DNA of 62,736 nt, taken from assembly GCA_902596985.1 (NCBI GenBank), contig CACJWR010000005.1, positions 1 to 62,736 of the forward strand. The letters are read 5' to 3'. Positions 10,064-19,817 of the stretch are shown here, one piece after another; the stretch's first letter is position 1; the number at the start of each line of letters is the position of its first letter. Below the pieces are notes generated by a model. That model had not been told where the DNA came from. It did not search any database and saw nothing but the letters and a program-made list of their open reading frames with translations. Source of the stretch: an uncultured Alphaproteobacteria bacterium. Lineage in GTDB: Bacteria > Pseudomonadota > Alphaproteobacteria > Rhodobacterales > Rhodobacteraceae. A program made the position numbers and the translations under genes.

Positions 10064-10243
10064 TTAAAAGTCAGAGGCAATACCTTTGACTTCCCAGTCA
10101 CCGTATCTTGTTGGTTCTAGTCCACCACGTCCTTTTTTTTCAGCTGGCATTTTTTTATGGTTAGTCACTTTATCAGCATGTCTCTTTTTAGCTTCGTCCA
10201 GAGCTCGCTTAGCTTGCTTTAATTCTTTCTCTGAGTTAGTCAT
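10064..10243 (-). CDS. DUF1674 protein, succinate dehydrogenase assembly factor 4 type
   Basis: This 59-residue protein has a helical Lys/Ala-rich N-terminus and the hallmark C-terminal block GRGGLEPTRYGDWEVKGIAS followed by DF. That block defines DUF1674, the family of mitochondrial SDHAF4/Sdh8. SDHAF4 binds flavinylated SdhA and helps complete complex II. ATG at 10243 (MTNSEKELKQ) is chosen rather than an upstream ATG that would add an unrelated hydrophobic leader. It is divergent from rsmB and is followed by a terminator. Confidence 0.85.
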   Translation of the reverse strand: MTNSEKELKQAKRALDEAKKRHADKVTNHKKMPAEKKGRGGLEPTRYGDWEVKGIASDF

Positions 10244-10324
10244 TGTTGTTTTTTTTAAAATAAAAAAATGAGAATTTACGTATATAATATAGTGCAACAA
10301 AAAAATACAAAAAAATTTGCTGAA

Positions 10325-11644
10325 ATGGAAAAAAAATTAAATAAAAAAACATATGACAAAATTTTGACCACAGCCTATTTTATTGTGCTAAATGTTTTCA
10401 AAAAAAATATTTCTACCAGACAATCGATGGCCTCAAAGACTGTAAAATATTCAAGTCTTTCAATTTCTGATAAAGCAAAATGTAATGATTTGGTCCAAAA
10501 AGTATTGAGATTTACTGTTTTTTTAGATCCTTGGATTAACAGAAACAAAAAGGGAAGGTTAAGGATAGAGATTTTATGTCTCGTGCGACTTGCTCTAGTA
10601 GATATTTTGTTGAGAAATGTAAGGCAGAAAACTGTATTGAAAAAGTATTCAGAACTGGCGTCCTCTTTTGAAAGGACAAAGCACAGCAAAGACCAATTGA
10701 GATACTTTATACATCTTGGATACTCTGTGTTGAAAAAAAAATCTCTTGAGCCATCATTTTTATTTGAGAGTAAAATACGTAAAGTACTATTAAGTCAATA
10801 TAATTTAGAAAATATAGAAAGAGTGGAAAAAATTTTTTCTGATTCATCTCCCTTAGACCTTTCTATAAAAAGCAATGCGTCAGAGGAAAGTTATTTTAAA
10901 CAACTCAAAGGAACTTCTGTTAACCAATCACACTTCAGGCTATCTCAAAACACCAGCTTAATCAAAACGAAAGGTTACTACGCCGGGGACTGGTGGGTAC
11001 AGAGTTTAGCTGCATCTTTGCCTGTTAAAATAGCTCCAATGGATTTAAAAGAAAAAATTGTTTTAGACGTTTGTTGTGCCCCCGGAGGAAAGTCTTTTCA
11101 ATTGGCCGACAAGGGAGCAATTTTGACTTCAATTGATAAGTCTAAGAAAAGACTCAATCTCATGAAGGAAAATTTAGATAGATTGAACTACGATTTGGAT
11201 CTAATTTGTAATGATGTTTTTGAATATCAACCAAAAAATCTTTTTGATATTATCCTTCTAGATCCTCCATGCACTGCTACTGGAACTATTGGAAAAAACC
11301 CGGACCTTCAATTTCTTAACCCTCTTGATAAATTAAAGCAGTTATCAGATATACAGCGAAAAATGTTAAAACGTTGCGCCGGTTGGCTCCAGGATGATGG
11401 CTATATAATTTATTCTGTTTGCTCCCTTCTAAAAGAGGAGGGAGAAGATCAAATAAGTAGATTTTTAAAAAAAAATAAAGAATTTTCCTTAGTATATCCC
11501 AAAAAACAAGGTTACTTAGATCAAGAAGGTTACAAGACCAACAAAGAGAGCGGAATAAGAATCATGCCATTTTTTGAGGAAGGCATAGGGGGAACTGAAG
11601 GTTTTTTCATTGCATACTTACATCTAAAAGGAAAAAGTAATTAA
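10325..11644 (+). CDS. rsmB: RsmB-family 16S rRNA (cytosine-C5) methyltransferase
   Basis: The N-terminal helical NusB-like region is followed by a class I methyltransferase with the SAM motif VLDVCCAPGGKS and the two catalytic cysteine motifs LLDPPCTATGTIG and YSVCSLL. The enzyme makes 5-methylcytosine in 16S rRNA. An ATG at 10268 is in frame, but TATAAT lies just inside that extension (10283-10288), so ATG at 10325 (MEKKLNKKTYD) is preferred, giving 439 residues. The C-terminal IRIMPF and GTEGFFIAYL blocks agree with the family. The heparinase-family gene follows directly. Confidence 0.87.
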   Translation: MEKKLNKKTYDKILTTAYFIVLNVFKKNISTRQSMASKTVKYSSLSISDKAKCNDLVQKVLRFTVFLDPWINRNKKGRLRIEILCLVRLALVDILLRNVRQKTVLKKYSELASSFERTKHSKDQLRYFIHLGYSVLKKKSLEPSFLFESKIRKVLLSQYNLENIERVEKIFSDSSPLDLSIKSNASEESYFKQLKGTSVNQSHFRLSQNTSLIKTKGYYAGDWWVQSLAASLPVKIAPMDLKEKIVLDVCCAPGGKSFQLADKGAILTSIDKSKKRLNLMKENLDRLNYDLDLICNDVFEYQPKNLFDIILLDPPCTATGTIGKNPDLQFLNPLDKLKQLSDIQRKMLKRCAGWLQDDGYIIYSVCSLLKEEGEDQISRFLKKNKEFSLVYPKKQGYLDQEGYKTNKESGIRIMPFFEEGIGGTEGFFIAYLHLKGKSN

Positions 11645-13309
11645 ATGTTGTTTTTAATTAAAGAGTTAATTTTTGTTGCCATCGAAAAATTTTTTCTAAA
11701 TACATCAAGACAGTTTGCTCGGGTATTTTCGGATCAAAAAAGATTTTCGGTTTTAAAAACACTACCGTGCGCAAGCATAGGCAATGAAGAGATAGGTCAG
11801 CAACTTTTAAAAAAGATTAATGTTTTCGGGAATGTTATCCTAGATGTCAAGGCTGATAATCCATGGCGCATTTTACCTTTTTCTGATGAGGTTGAAGTCG
11901 GGATCGATGGTTTTCTTTGGCTAAATGACCTTTCAATTGTAAATAACCAAAGCTCCAGGGATTTGTCGCAAGCATGGATAGAAACGTTTCCCTTGAACCG
12001 ATTAAACAAAAATGTGCAATCAAGCTCTTCAAGATTAGGGGCAATTCTTAGAAATTATACGTATTTAGAAAATTGTAGTAAAAGTGAACAATTAAAAAAA
12101 ATAAATAAGATGTTAAAGAACGACTATCTTTTCTTAAACTTCTATAAGAATTTTTCATTTAATATTTTGGAGCGGCTTTGCATTTGTCACAGTTTAGTTT
12201 TGTCTGGATATGCATTTAACTTTACGAAAAAAAAGCAGAAAAAAGTTATCAAATATATGATAAAATTATTTGTTTTTTACAAAAATAAATTGAAAAAAGG
12301 CCAAATAAGAAGTCCTGAAGAGTTGTCAAAAGTATTTTTTTTGCTGCTCGAAACAATTGAAATAGTGGCAAAGCTTGAGAGTAACAAGCCGTCCTCTGAG
12401 GAAAAAAAATTGAGAAAAATCTCATATTTTTTTGGTTCCCCTTTAAGGTATTTGCAGTTTGATGATGGAAGCTTAGTTAGCGCCCATGGCGGGAGTTTGG
12501 GAGATTACGATAGATATGTAAGGCTTTTAGGAGAAATTAAAAACTATAAAGAAGGTGATGAAGTAAGTGACTTAGGTTTCAAACGGCTTAATGGAGCTAG
12601 ATTGTCAATGATTATTGATGCTAGTGCCCCTCTTTACCGAAAAAGAAATGGGATTGCGCATGCAGGATTTTCATCTTTCGAGTTGTACTATGGAACCAAG
12701 GCTATTTTTGTAAACTGTGGGGGTGGTAGCAGGTTTGGGCATCAATACAGGAAATATTGTCAAAGCTCTAAGGCACACAACGTTTTGTTATTAAATGAAA
12801 AGTCACAATGTTCTTTTGGTAAAATGAGTTTCTCAAAAAGAGACTCTTTTTATTATTTAAAGGATGGGCCTAAGAACACTAAGATAAGTTGTGAAAATTC
12901 CCTCACTGAAAAAACTGTAGAGTTGTCTCATGACGCATACAAAAAAGACTATAACATATCCGTTAATAGGAAACTTTCAATGGATCTTGTAAAAAACTGT
13001 GTGATTGGACAGGATACAGTATTTCCTGAAAGTAATTTAAAAAAAAATTTAATTGATGCCTCTTTTACTCTCTATTTTCATTTGCACCCTTCAATTTCTT
13101 GCAAAAAGAGGAGTAATGGAGTCATGCTCGAAATTCCAGGTAATAAAAAAATGTTATTTTCATATAAAGGAGGAATTTTACGCCTTGAAAAGTCAACATA
13201 CACCGGTAATTTTAATGAACCGCAGGAAATAACAATGATGGTTATTGAAAATAGTGTCAAACAAAGTGAAGGAAAAATAAATTGGAAATTAGAGGAGTTC
13301 GTTGATTGA
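11645..13309 (+). CDS. Heparinase II/III family protein
   Basis: This 554-residue protein belongs to the alphaproteobacterial heparinase II/III-like family found between rsmB and purH. Visible blocks are WIETFPL, then the helical toroid-like first half, and the C-terminal half with SMIIDASAPL, FSSFELYYGTKAIFVNCGG and a beta-rich end. The family acts on acidic polysaccharides by elimination, but the substrate of this chromosomal member is not known and a cell-envelope role is only an inference. It begins at the rsmB stop and overlaps purH by four bases. Confidence 0.78.
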   Translation: MLFLIKELIFVAIEKFFLNTSRQFARVFSDQKRFSVLKTLPCASIGNEEIGQQLLKKINVFGNVILDVKADNPWRILPFSDEVEVGIDGFLWLNDLSIVNNQSSRDLSQAWIETFPLNRLNKNVQSSSSRLGAILRNYTYLENCSKSEQLKKINKMLKNDYLFLNFYKNFSFNILERLCICHSLVLSGYAFNFTKKKQKKVIKYMIKLFVFYKNKLKKGQIRSPEELSKVFFLLLETIEIVAKLESNKPSSEEKKLRKISYFFGSPLRYLQFDDGSLVSAHGGSLGDYDRYVRLLGEIKNYKEGDEVSDLGFKRLNGARLSMIIDASAPLYRKRNGIAHAGFSSFELYYGTKAIFVNCGGGSRFGHQYRKYCQSSKAHNVLLLNEKSQCSFGKMSFSKRDSFYYLKDGPKNTKISCENSLTEKTVELSHDAYKKDYNISVNRKLSMDLVKNCVIGQDTVFPESNLKKNLIDASFTLYFHLHPSISCKKRSNGVMLEIPGNKKMLFSYKGGILRLEKSTYTGNFNEPQEITMMVIENSVKQSEGKINWKLEEFVD

Positions 13310-14895
13310 AAGCAGGAACAACACCAATCCGCAGGGCATTAATAAGTGTTAGTGACAAGACTAATCTGGAGGATTTAGGAAAATTTCTAGAAGGATTGGG
13401 TGTAGAGCTCGTCTCTACAGGAGGAACTGCTCGATATTTAAAAAAAGTGGGCTTAAAAGTTAAAGAGGTGAGCGATATAACAGGATTTCCTGAGATTTTG
13501 AATGGTCGGGTCAAAACACTCCATCCAAAAGTTCATGCTCCGATACTATTTGATAGGGATGATAGGGGTAGTATTAAAGAGTTAAGAAAAATGGGCTCAA
13601 ATGCTATAGACCTAGTAGTTATTAATCTTTATCCTTTTGAAACTATTTCAAAAAGTAAAGCCCCCAGAAAAGACATAATCGATAATATCGACATAGGAGG
13701 GGTAGCTCTTATGAGGGCAGCAGCCAAGAACTTTGATCATGTAATGGTTATTTCTGATCCAACAGATTATATCCCATTAAAGAAAGAGCTAACAAATTTT
13801 CAAGGGTGTACGCGACAAAAAACGAGGAAATTTTTTGCGGGAAAAGCGTTTTCCCAAACATCTTATTACGATCACTTAATAACGGGATGGTTTTTATCGA
13901 AAAAGCAGCTTAAAGATACTAAAAGCCGTCTGTTTGGTGGACCATCAAGGGAGGTTTTGAAGTATGGAGAGAATCCTCACCAAGAGGCATCCTATCTCAA
14001 TAGTCCTGATTTAGAAAGAAAAGCAAAAAATCTTGTAAAAATTTTACATGGAGCTTTATCTTACAATAACCTCGCTGATACGACGGCAGCCTACAAAATA
14101 TTATGTGAGCTTGAAGATTACAACAAATCATCCTGTGTAATTATAAAGCATGGAAATCCGTGCGGAGTAGCAATTGATAACAAAATTTTAGGTGCTTATA
14201 AAAAAAGTTTTGAAACAGACCCTATATCTGCTTTCGGAGGAATTGTTGCTGTAAATCAGAAAGTTGATGAGAAACTAGCAAAGAGAATATTAAGCGTATT
14301 TACAGAGGTGATAATCGCAAAAAGCTTTTCACCAGAGGCTTTTAAAATGCTGAGTTTTAAAAAGAATATCAAGATAGTTGAAATAAAGAGCTTTGATAGA
14401 ACATTATTACATACAGAGGAGGTTAGGTCAGTCATAGGAGGATATCTTGTACAGGAAACGTCTTTAAGTAAACCAAATGAAGAGGAATTTAAAGTAGTAA
14501 CGAAAAGAAGACCGAGCAAAAAAGAATTTGATAACTTAGTTTTTCTATGGAAGATAGTTAAACACGTAAAATCAAACGCTATCGTTGTTGGAAAAAACCT
14601 GTGCATAACTGGAATTGGAGCTGGACAGACCAACAGGGTAGGGAGTGTGAAAATAGCAATAGAAAATTCGAGAAGGTTAGAAAAAAATTATACAAATAAC
14701 ACGAAAACCATATCCAATGGTATGGCTTCAGATGCTTTTTTTCCATTTCCTGACTCAATTAAAATGGCTTCTCGAAAAGGAATTTCTTGTATAATTCAGC
14801 CTGGGGGATCAATAAACGATTTGGACGTTATTAAGGCAGCCGATAAGCTAAATATCTCAATGGTTTTTACAAAAAGGAGGCTTTTCAGTCATTAA
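13306..14895 (+). CDS. purH: Bifunctional AICAR formyltransferase / IMP cyclohydrolase
   Basis: PurH carries out the last two steps of IMP synthesis. The N-terminal cyclohydrolase half shows RRALISVSDKTNLEDLG, STGGTARYL and GRVKTLHPKVHA. The C-terminal transformylase half shows the GENPHQEA, KHGNPCGVA and SDAFFPFPDS blocks. Length (529) is normal. The start is TTG at 13306, overlapping the upstream stop in TTGA, with a GAGGAG ribosome site at 13292-13297 that fixes the choice. The 3' end overlaps the convergent Trm112-like gene. Confidence 0.96.
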   Translation: MKAGTTPIRRALISVSDKTNLEDLGKFLEGLGVELVSTGGTARYLKKVGLKVKEVSDITGFPEILNGRVKTLHPKVHAPILFDRDDRGSIKELRKMGSNAIDLVVINLYPFETISKSKAPRKDIIDNIDIGGVALMRAAAKNFDHVMVISDPTDYIPLKKELTNFQGCTRQKTRKFFAGKAFSQTSYYDHLITGWFLSKKQLKDTKSRLFGGPSREVLKYGENPHQEASYLNSPDLERKAKNLVKILHGALSYNNLADTTAAYKILCELEDYNKSSCVIIKHGNPCGVAIDNKILGAYKKSFETDPISAFGGIVAVNQKVDEKLAKRILSVFTEVIIAKSFSPEAFKMLSFKKNIKIVEIKSFDRTLLHTEEVRSVIGGYLVQETSLSKPNEEEFKVVTKRRPSKKEFDNLVFLWKIVKHVKSNAIVVGKNLCITGIGAGQTNRVGSVKIAIENSRRLEKNYTNNTKTISNGMASDAFFPFPDSIKMASRKGISCIIQPGGSINDLDVIKAADKLNISMVFTKRRLFSH

Positions 14896-15079
14896 ATATT
14901 GGCTTGGACTCTGATGCTAAAAGTATTGGTACGCCGTCTCGCACCGGAAACTTTATTTTAGCAACTTTAGATATCAGATAATTTTCATTTTTATCATAAT
15001 ACAGCGCTCCACCACTAATGGGACACACCAACAATCTCGTAAGATAAGTATTGAACTCATTTTTTTTCTTATTGGACAT
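14885..15079 (-). CDS. Trm112-like small protein
   Basis: The 64-residue protein has LLVCPISGGALYY, the reduced single-Cys form of the CPxCxGxL metal-site motif, and FPVRDGVPILL near the end, as in the bacterial Trm112/YcaR family. These proteins activate methyltransferases in eukaryotes and archaea; the bacterial role is unclear. It overlaps the Lon-domain gene upstream by 11 bases and the end of purH by 11. Confidence 0.8.
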   Translation of the reverse strand: MSNKKKNEFNTYLTRLLVCPISGGALYYDKNENYLISKVAKIKFPVRDGVPILLASESKPIFND

Positions 15080-15716
15080 ATCGACTTTCTAGGTCATTTT
15101 CCGATGATAGCTTCATCAATGTTACTAAAACGTCTAACCTCTTGACTATCGTTTCCGCCTCTAAAAGAACCTGCTTTTCCTCAGGCTCAAACGGACAAAG
15201 CATAGATAAAGAGTTCACAAGAACTTCTTCTCTAGCTTTTTTGAGCACGTCCCAGTCGGATGCAATTTGTGCGCTATCTAAATACTTTTTCAAAATTTCT
15301 AAAAAACCGTTTCTGTCAAAACTGTTTATACCTTCGAAGGGAACAAGGTCATTACTGTAAAAATCCCAATCTATTTCAGACAATATATAAGGCTTTTGAT
15401 CCTCCATTTCTTTTCTAAAATTAAATCTCGATACGCCTTCTAAGGTAATAAGGTATCTTCCGTCTTCAGTTTCAGTAAATGAAACAATTCTGCCCGCACA
15501 CCCTACTTTTTGAAACTTATTTGTTCCAGTCAGATTGTTTCTTTTATCTATTTTAATAGGCTGAATCATTCCAATCAGTCTATGTTTTGTGGCAAGTGTG
15601 TCTTCAACCATTCTTATGTACCTTGGCTCAAATATATTGAGCGGAAGTCTGCTATTAGGAAGTAACAATGCACCTGGCAGAGGAAAAAGAGGTATATTTT
15701 TAGGTAATTTTTCCAT
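15069..15716 (-). CDS. Lon protease N-terminal-type (LON substrate-binding) domain protein
   Basis: The 215-residue protein shows the opening of a stand-alone Lon N-domain: LPKNIPLFPLPGALLLPNS, LNIFEPRYIRMVEDTL, IGMIQP and GCAGRIVSFTETEDGRYLI. It lacks the ATPase and peptidase parts of Lon. The thioredoxin-TPR, Lon-N and Trm112-like genes form a conserved alphaproteobacterial cluster. The function is not established; peptide or protein binding is the family inference. Confidence 0.85.
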   Translation of the reverse strand: MEKLPKNIPLFPLPGALLLPNSRLPLNIFEPRYIRMVEDTLATKHRLIGMIQPIKIDKRNNLTGTNKFQKVGCAGRIVSFTETEDGRYLITLEGVSRFNFRKEMEDQKPYILSEIDWDFYSNDLVPFEGINSFDRNGFLEILKKYLDSAQIASDWDVLKKAREEVLVNSLSMLCPFEPEEKQVLLEAETIVKRLDVLVTLMKLSSENDLESRYVQ

Positions 15717-15723
15717 ACGTTAT

Positions 15724-16593
15724 TCAAACAAAAATCAGGGATGTAAGCGCTCTTCGCCCTTTTTTGGAGAGCTCGTTCTCAGAACCGAGATGATCAAAAA
15801 TTAACAGTAGCTGTTTTTTTGCATAACCATCCTTCCATTCCTTGTCTTTTCTAAACATCTCTAAAAGAACGTCTATACACTCGGAGAAATTATTCTCCTT
15901 AAAGAGTATTTTAGAATAATTCATCTTGCAATCTAGGTCGGCGGGGTTTTTCCGCATTCTATCTAAAATTTCTTTCTTGCTATCTTCGACATCATTACTC
16001 TTCATAAGCTCATAAGATGAAATAGCACCTTTGACCGCATTATCTTTAAGTATTTCAGGTGACAAATTTTCTATTAGTTTCTCGACACTGTCAAAGTCGC
16101 CTAATCCAATATTTGACCTTATTAATAGAGAATAATTCTCTGGGGATGGACTGGACTTAATTAGCTCTTCGGATGCTAGTTTTACCTCCTCAAACCTTCC
16201 TTCTGAAAGTAATATTTCAAACTCTTCAGATATATTCGAATTATTTTTTGAAAATTTTTTTATGAGTGTGTCTAAAAATTTTTCAACTTCGGGTTCGGTT
16301 TTGGCGCCCATAAATCCATCAACTGGTTGACCGTCTGAAAAAGCGAAGACTGCGGGGATAGACTGTACTCTAAGTTGAGAGGCAATACTTTGATTTTCGT
16401 CTACATTAACTTTAACTACCTCAAGATGTTCCTTCTTTTTCGTTGCTTGATTTTCCAGAATGGGAGTTAAGGCTTTGCATGGGCCACACCATGGAGCCCA
16501 AAAATCAACTATTACTATTTTTTCTTTGGATTTTTCAATAACCTCGGGGACAAATGTATTTTCACTTACATCCTTTATAGAATCTGCTAGCAT
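15724..16593 (-). CDS. Thioredoxin-TPR protein (YbbN/CnoX type)
   Basis: The 289-residue protein has an N-terminal thioredoxin fold with the redox-active WAPWCGPCK near residue 33, and then a helical tetratricopeptide-like half (residues 120-285). This is the layout of YbbN/CnoX, a chaperone-like thioredoxin that protects clients from oxidation and hands them to GroEL. Unlike E. coli CnoX, the CGPC pair is intact. It precedes the Lon-N gene by seven bases. Confidence 0.85.
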   Translation of the reverse strand: MLADSIKDVSENTFVPEVIEKSKEKIVIVDFWAPWCGPCKALTPILENQATKKKEHLEVVKVNVDENQSIASQLRVQSIPAVFAFSDGQPVDGFMGAKTEPEVEKFLDTLIKKFSKNNSNISEEFEILLSEGRFEEVKLASEELIKSSPSPENYSLLIRSNIGLGDFDSVEKLIENLSPEILKDNAVKGAISSYELMKSNDVEDSKKEILDRMRKNPADLDCKMNYSKILFKENNFSECIDVLLEMFRKDKEWKDGYAKKQLLLIFDHLGSENELSKKGRRALTSLIFV

Positions 16594-16619
16594 TTTAGAA
16601 ACATCCTTTCCCCTTGAAG

Positions 16620-17201
16620 TTAATATAAGTCATTAAATCTATTAACAAACTTTTTTCTTATAAAAAATGGTGGCTGTGGTAATAAACTGTTCTCATATCC
16701 TTTAATTTCTTCATGTTTTCCAAATATTCTGTCAGCCTCCTGTTTTGAAAACCCTGCAAGATGTATAGCTTCCAACCAAGCAGCCTTTTTGTCTGCTAAC
16801 TTGACGCGTCTTTTTATTATTTTAATTTTTTTTGTTGGAATATTGAACCTTATACAAATTGCTCTTGTTAACTTTTCATCCAATTCTTCATAAGTGTTAC
16901 CCAAATGAGATTTTAGAGGAGAGATCATATCTCCTATCACATATTCAGCAGAGTCGTGGAGTAAAGCAAATAACTTCGAAGGATTATCCATTTGCGGGAA
17001 TTGCTTTGCAAAAATATTTTCAACTAAAAGACTGTGCTGTGCTACTGAAAAAGGGTATTCTCCGATAGTTTGACCATTCCATCTGGCTAAAAACGATAGG
17101 CCATGCGCTATATCTTCTATTTCTATATCAAGAGGGCTTGGGTCTAATAGCTCAAGCCTTCTACCTGAAAGCATCCTTTGCCATTCCCTTTTTATTTTCA
17201 T
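16620..17201 (-). CDS. HD-domain phosphohydrolase (YfbR-like)
   Basis: The 193-residue protein shows [28 protein letters not shown] (metal His), [19 protein letters not shown] (the HD pair) and a later [10 protein letters not shown]. This is the pattern of the HD family that includes the 5'-deoxynucleotidase YfbR. Substrate is probably a nucleotide, but this is by family only. It is divergent from ahcY across about 63 bases. Confidence 0.78.
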   Translation of the reverse strand: MKIKREWQRMLSGRRLELLDPSPLDIEIEDIAHGLSFLARWNGQTIGEYPFSVAQHSLLVENIFAKQFPQMDNPSKLFALLHDSAEYVIGDMISPLKSHLGNTYEELDEKLTRAICIRFNIPTKKIKIIKRRVKLADKKAAWLEAIHLAGFSKQEADRIFGKHEEIKGYENSLLPQPPFFIRKKFVNRFNDLY

Positions 17202-17264
17202 TTTGAAGTTGCAAAAATTATTATAACTCCTATTAGTTATATAGGTTTTTGTAAGGAAAATAAA

Positions 17265-18659
17265 ATGAGTAAAGATTTTATCGTGAAAGATATCAGTTTG
17301 GCTTTATTCGGAAGAAAAGAGATAGCTATTGCTGAAACAGAAATGCCAGGATTGATGGCCATAAGAAAAGAGTTTGAAGGAAAAAAGCCACTTAAAGGGG
17401 CAAGAATTGCAGGAAGCCTCCATATGACAATTCAAACAGCTGTCTTAATAGAGACACTGGTCGATTTGGGCGCAGATGTTCGTTGGGCAAGTTGTAATAT
17501 CTTTTCTACACAAGATCACGCTGCAGCAGCTATAGCGGAAAGTGGTGTTCCTGTTTTTGCTTATAAAGGTGAAACCCTCGATGAATACTGGGAATATGCT
17601 GATAAAATATTTCTTTTTAAGGAAGAAACAGCGAACCTAATCCTAGATGACGGCGGTGATGCAACTATGTATGTTCTATTAGGATCGCGCGCAGAGAGTG
17701 GAGACACGGAATTTTTGGAAAAACCATCTTCAGAGGAAGAGGAAGCGCTTTTTAAACAAATTAAAAAGAGATTACAATCAAGTAAAGGCTGGTTTACGAA
17801 ACAAAAGGAGTCAATTCTTGGAGTTTCAGAGGAGACAACTACAGGTGTAAACCGGTTGTATCAGTTAGAGCGGGAAGGTAAGCTACCTTTTCCTGCAATT
17901 AACGTAAATGATAGCGTTACAAAGTCTAAATTTGATAACAAATATGGCTGTAAAGAATCGTTAGTAGATGGAATAAGAAGAGCAACAGATACTATGATGG
18001 CAGGTAAAGTTGCAGTCGTTTGTGGTTACGGTGACGTGGGAAAAGGATCAGCAGCATCATTACGAGGAGCCGGAGCCCGCGTAAAGGTTACGGAAGTAGA
18101 TCCTATTTGCGCACTGCAAGCCGCGATGGATGGTTTCGAAGTGGTAACATTAGAAGACACAGTCGAAACAGCAGATGTATTTATAACAGCTACAGGAAAC
18201 AAAGATGTTATAAAGCTAGACCATATGAGGAATATGAAAAATATGGCTATCGTTGGAAACATTGGTCATTTTGACAACGAAATCGAAGTCGCTGCTCTCA
18301 AAAATCAAAAATGGACAAAAATAAAAGACCAGGTTGATATGGTGGAAATGGCTTCAGGAAGAAATATAATTCTATTGTCTGAAGGTAGATTACTTAATCT
18401 TGGAAATGCAACTGGTCATCCATCTTTTGTAATGTCTGCAAGCTTTAGTAATCAAGTCCTAGCCCAAATCGAGCTGTGGAAAAATGGTAAGAATTATTCC
18501 AATAGCGTATACACGCTGCCAAAACATCTGGATGAAAAAGTTGCGAGGTTGCACTTAGAGAAAATAGGAGTGAAACTTACAAAATTAGAGAAAGATCAGG
18601 CTGATTACATTGGAGTAAATGAAGCCGGACCATTTAAAAGCGACAGCTATCGTTATTAA
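17265..18659 (+). CDS. ahcY: Adenosylhomocysteinase
   Basis: AhcY splits S-adenosylhomocysteine to adenosine and homocysteine and so relieves methyltransferase inhibition. Seen are the substrate region ([30 protein letters not shown]), the NAD site [19 protein letters not shown] and the C-terminal tail ending KSDSYRY. ATG at 17265 with AAGGAA ahead is used (464 residues); an upstream in-frame ATG falls inside the divergent gene. A small CCTAT/ATAGG hairpin followed by five T (17229-17250) lies in the leader. I do not recognise it as a known SAH or SAM riboswitch. Confidence 0.95.
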   Translation: MSKDFIVKDISLALFGRKEIAIAETEMPGLMAIRKEFEGKKPLKGARIAGSLHMTIQTAVLIETLVDLGADVRWASCNIFSTQDHAAAAIAESGVPVFAYKGETLDEYWEYADKIFLFKEETANLILDDGGDATMYVLLGSRAESGDTEFLEKPSSEEEEALFKQIKKRLQSSKGWFTKQKESILGVSEETTTGVNRLYQLEREGKLPFPAINVNDSVTKSKFDNKYGCKESLVDGIRRATDTMMAGKVAVVCGYGDVGKGSAASLRGAGARVKVTEVDPICALQAAMDGFEVVTLEDTVETADVFITATGNKDVIKLDHMRNMKNMAIVGNIGHFDNEIEVAALKNQKWTKIKDQVDMVEMASGRNIILLSEGRLLNLGNATGHPSFVMSASFSNQVLAQIELWKNGKNYSNSVYTLPKHLDEKVARLHLEKIGVKLTKLEKDQADYIGVNEAGPFKSDSYRY

Positions 18660-19769
18660 TTAAACTTTTCGTCCCCGCTTTCCAAAGCCTAGAGAATGTT
18701 GATTATCTATGTCTATAGGCCACCTCGGTCTTGGGGACAAATCCATATCATCAACTTGTCCTCCTAAATACATTTGTGTTCCCGCATACGCGATCATTAA
18801 GCCGTTGTCTGTACACAGATCTAGTGGCGGTGCAGAGAACCGGACCTCGAGATCATCACATAGTCCTCTCAGTGAAGTTCTTATTTCCTTATTTGCAGCA
18901 ACACCACCTGCTAATGAAAAGGACAGACTTTTCACAGAAGAAATCTTGGAGAATAGTTCTATGGCTCTTTTTGTTTTCTGCTCAAAAATTAGTTTCATAG
19001 ATTTTTGAAACGATGCGCAAATATCTCTTTGATCACGCACATATAGGCCAGACTGTTTTTCAACTAGATAATCTACTTGTCTTCTTACGGACGATTTAAG
19101 GCCAGAAAAGGAAAGGTCACAGTCATTTTTATTGATTAGTGGCAATGGAAATGAAAACCGACTTTTATCACCTTTTTCCGCCCACTTTTCCACTTCTGAT
19201 CCTGAAAATATAGGAAGGCTCAACATTTTTGCTACTTTATCAAAAACCTCACCTGGAGCATCATCTAAAGTTGTTCCAAGTCTCTTTATTTTATTCGCTC
19301 CCAAAACGGCTAAATACTGACAATGACCACCTGAAGCTAAAAGCAGTAGATAAGGATAGCTTAGATCATTTGTCATTTGAGGTGTGAGTGCATGACCAAC
19401 GAGGTGATTAACACCAATCAGTGGTTTTCCTGTTGAAAAAGCCAATCCCTTCGCAAAATTTATACCTGAGATAAGACCTCCAATTAATCCTGGCCCCTTT
19501 GTCACACAAATAATATCAATATCATCAAGTGTAATGCTATTTTCTTTGAGAATTTTTTTAAAGCATGTATCCACCCTTTCTGAGTGTGCACGCGCCGCAA
19601 TTTCCGGCACGACACCGCCGTAGCCTTTATGGAGTTTTTCTTGAGATAGTGTTAAAAGCCCTAGTTTTTCTGAAACCAGTATATTATCTCTACGAGTTAC
19701 TTTGATAACGCCTATTGAAGTGTCATCGCAGCTACTTTCGATTCCTAGTGCTATGATAGACTTGTGCAT
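18660..19769 (-). CDS. tsaD: tRNA N6-adenosine threonylcarbamoyltransferase TsaD
   Basis: TsaD transfers the threonylcarbamoyl group to A37 of ANN-decoding tRNAs. The ASKHA-fold blocks GIESSCDDTSIGVI, VVPEIAARAHSER (metal His), GPGLIGGLISGINFAKGLA, GVNHLVGHALTP and LLLASGGHCQY are present, as is the late GGVAANKEIR. The length (369) is standard. It ends at the ahcY stop (convergent) and is divergent from hemC, as usual in alphaproteobacteria. Confidence 0.95.
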   Translation of the reverse strand: MHKSIIALGIESSCDDTSIGVIKVTRRDNILVSEKLGLLTLSQEKLHKGYGGVVPEIAARAHSERVDTCFKKILKENSITLDDIDIICVTKGPGLIGGLISGINFAKGLAFSTGKPLIGVNHLVGHALTPQMTNDLSYPYLLLLASGGHCQYLAVLGANKIKRLGTTLDDAPGEVFDKVAKMLSLPIFSGSEVEKWAEKGDKSRFSFPLPLINKNDCDLSFSGLKSSVRRQVDYLVEKQSGLYVRDQRDICASFQKSMKLIFEQKTKRAIELFSKISSVKSLSFSLAGGVAANKEIRTSLRGLCDDLEVRFSAPPLDLCTDNGLMIAYAGTQMYLGGQVDDMDLSPRPRWPIDIDNQHSLGFGKRGRKV

Positions 19770-19817
19770 AGTTATATATTACATTAATTGAAAAATTATT
19801 AATTAGAAAATCAGAGA

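Noticed and set aside
17229-17250. Hairpin with five T in the ahcY leader as a SAH or SAM riboswitch
   Set aside because: The stem is only five base pairs and no known riboswitch core or pseudoknot was found in the 63-base gap.
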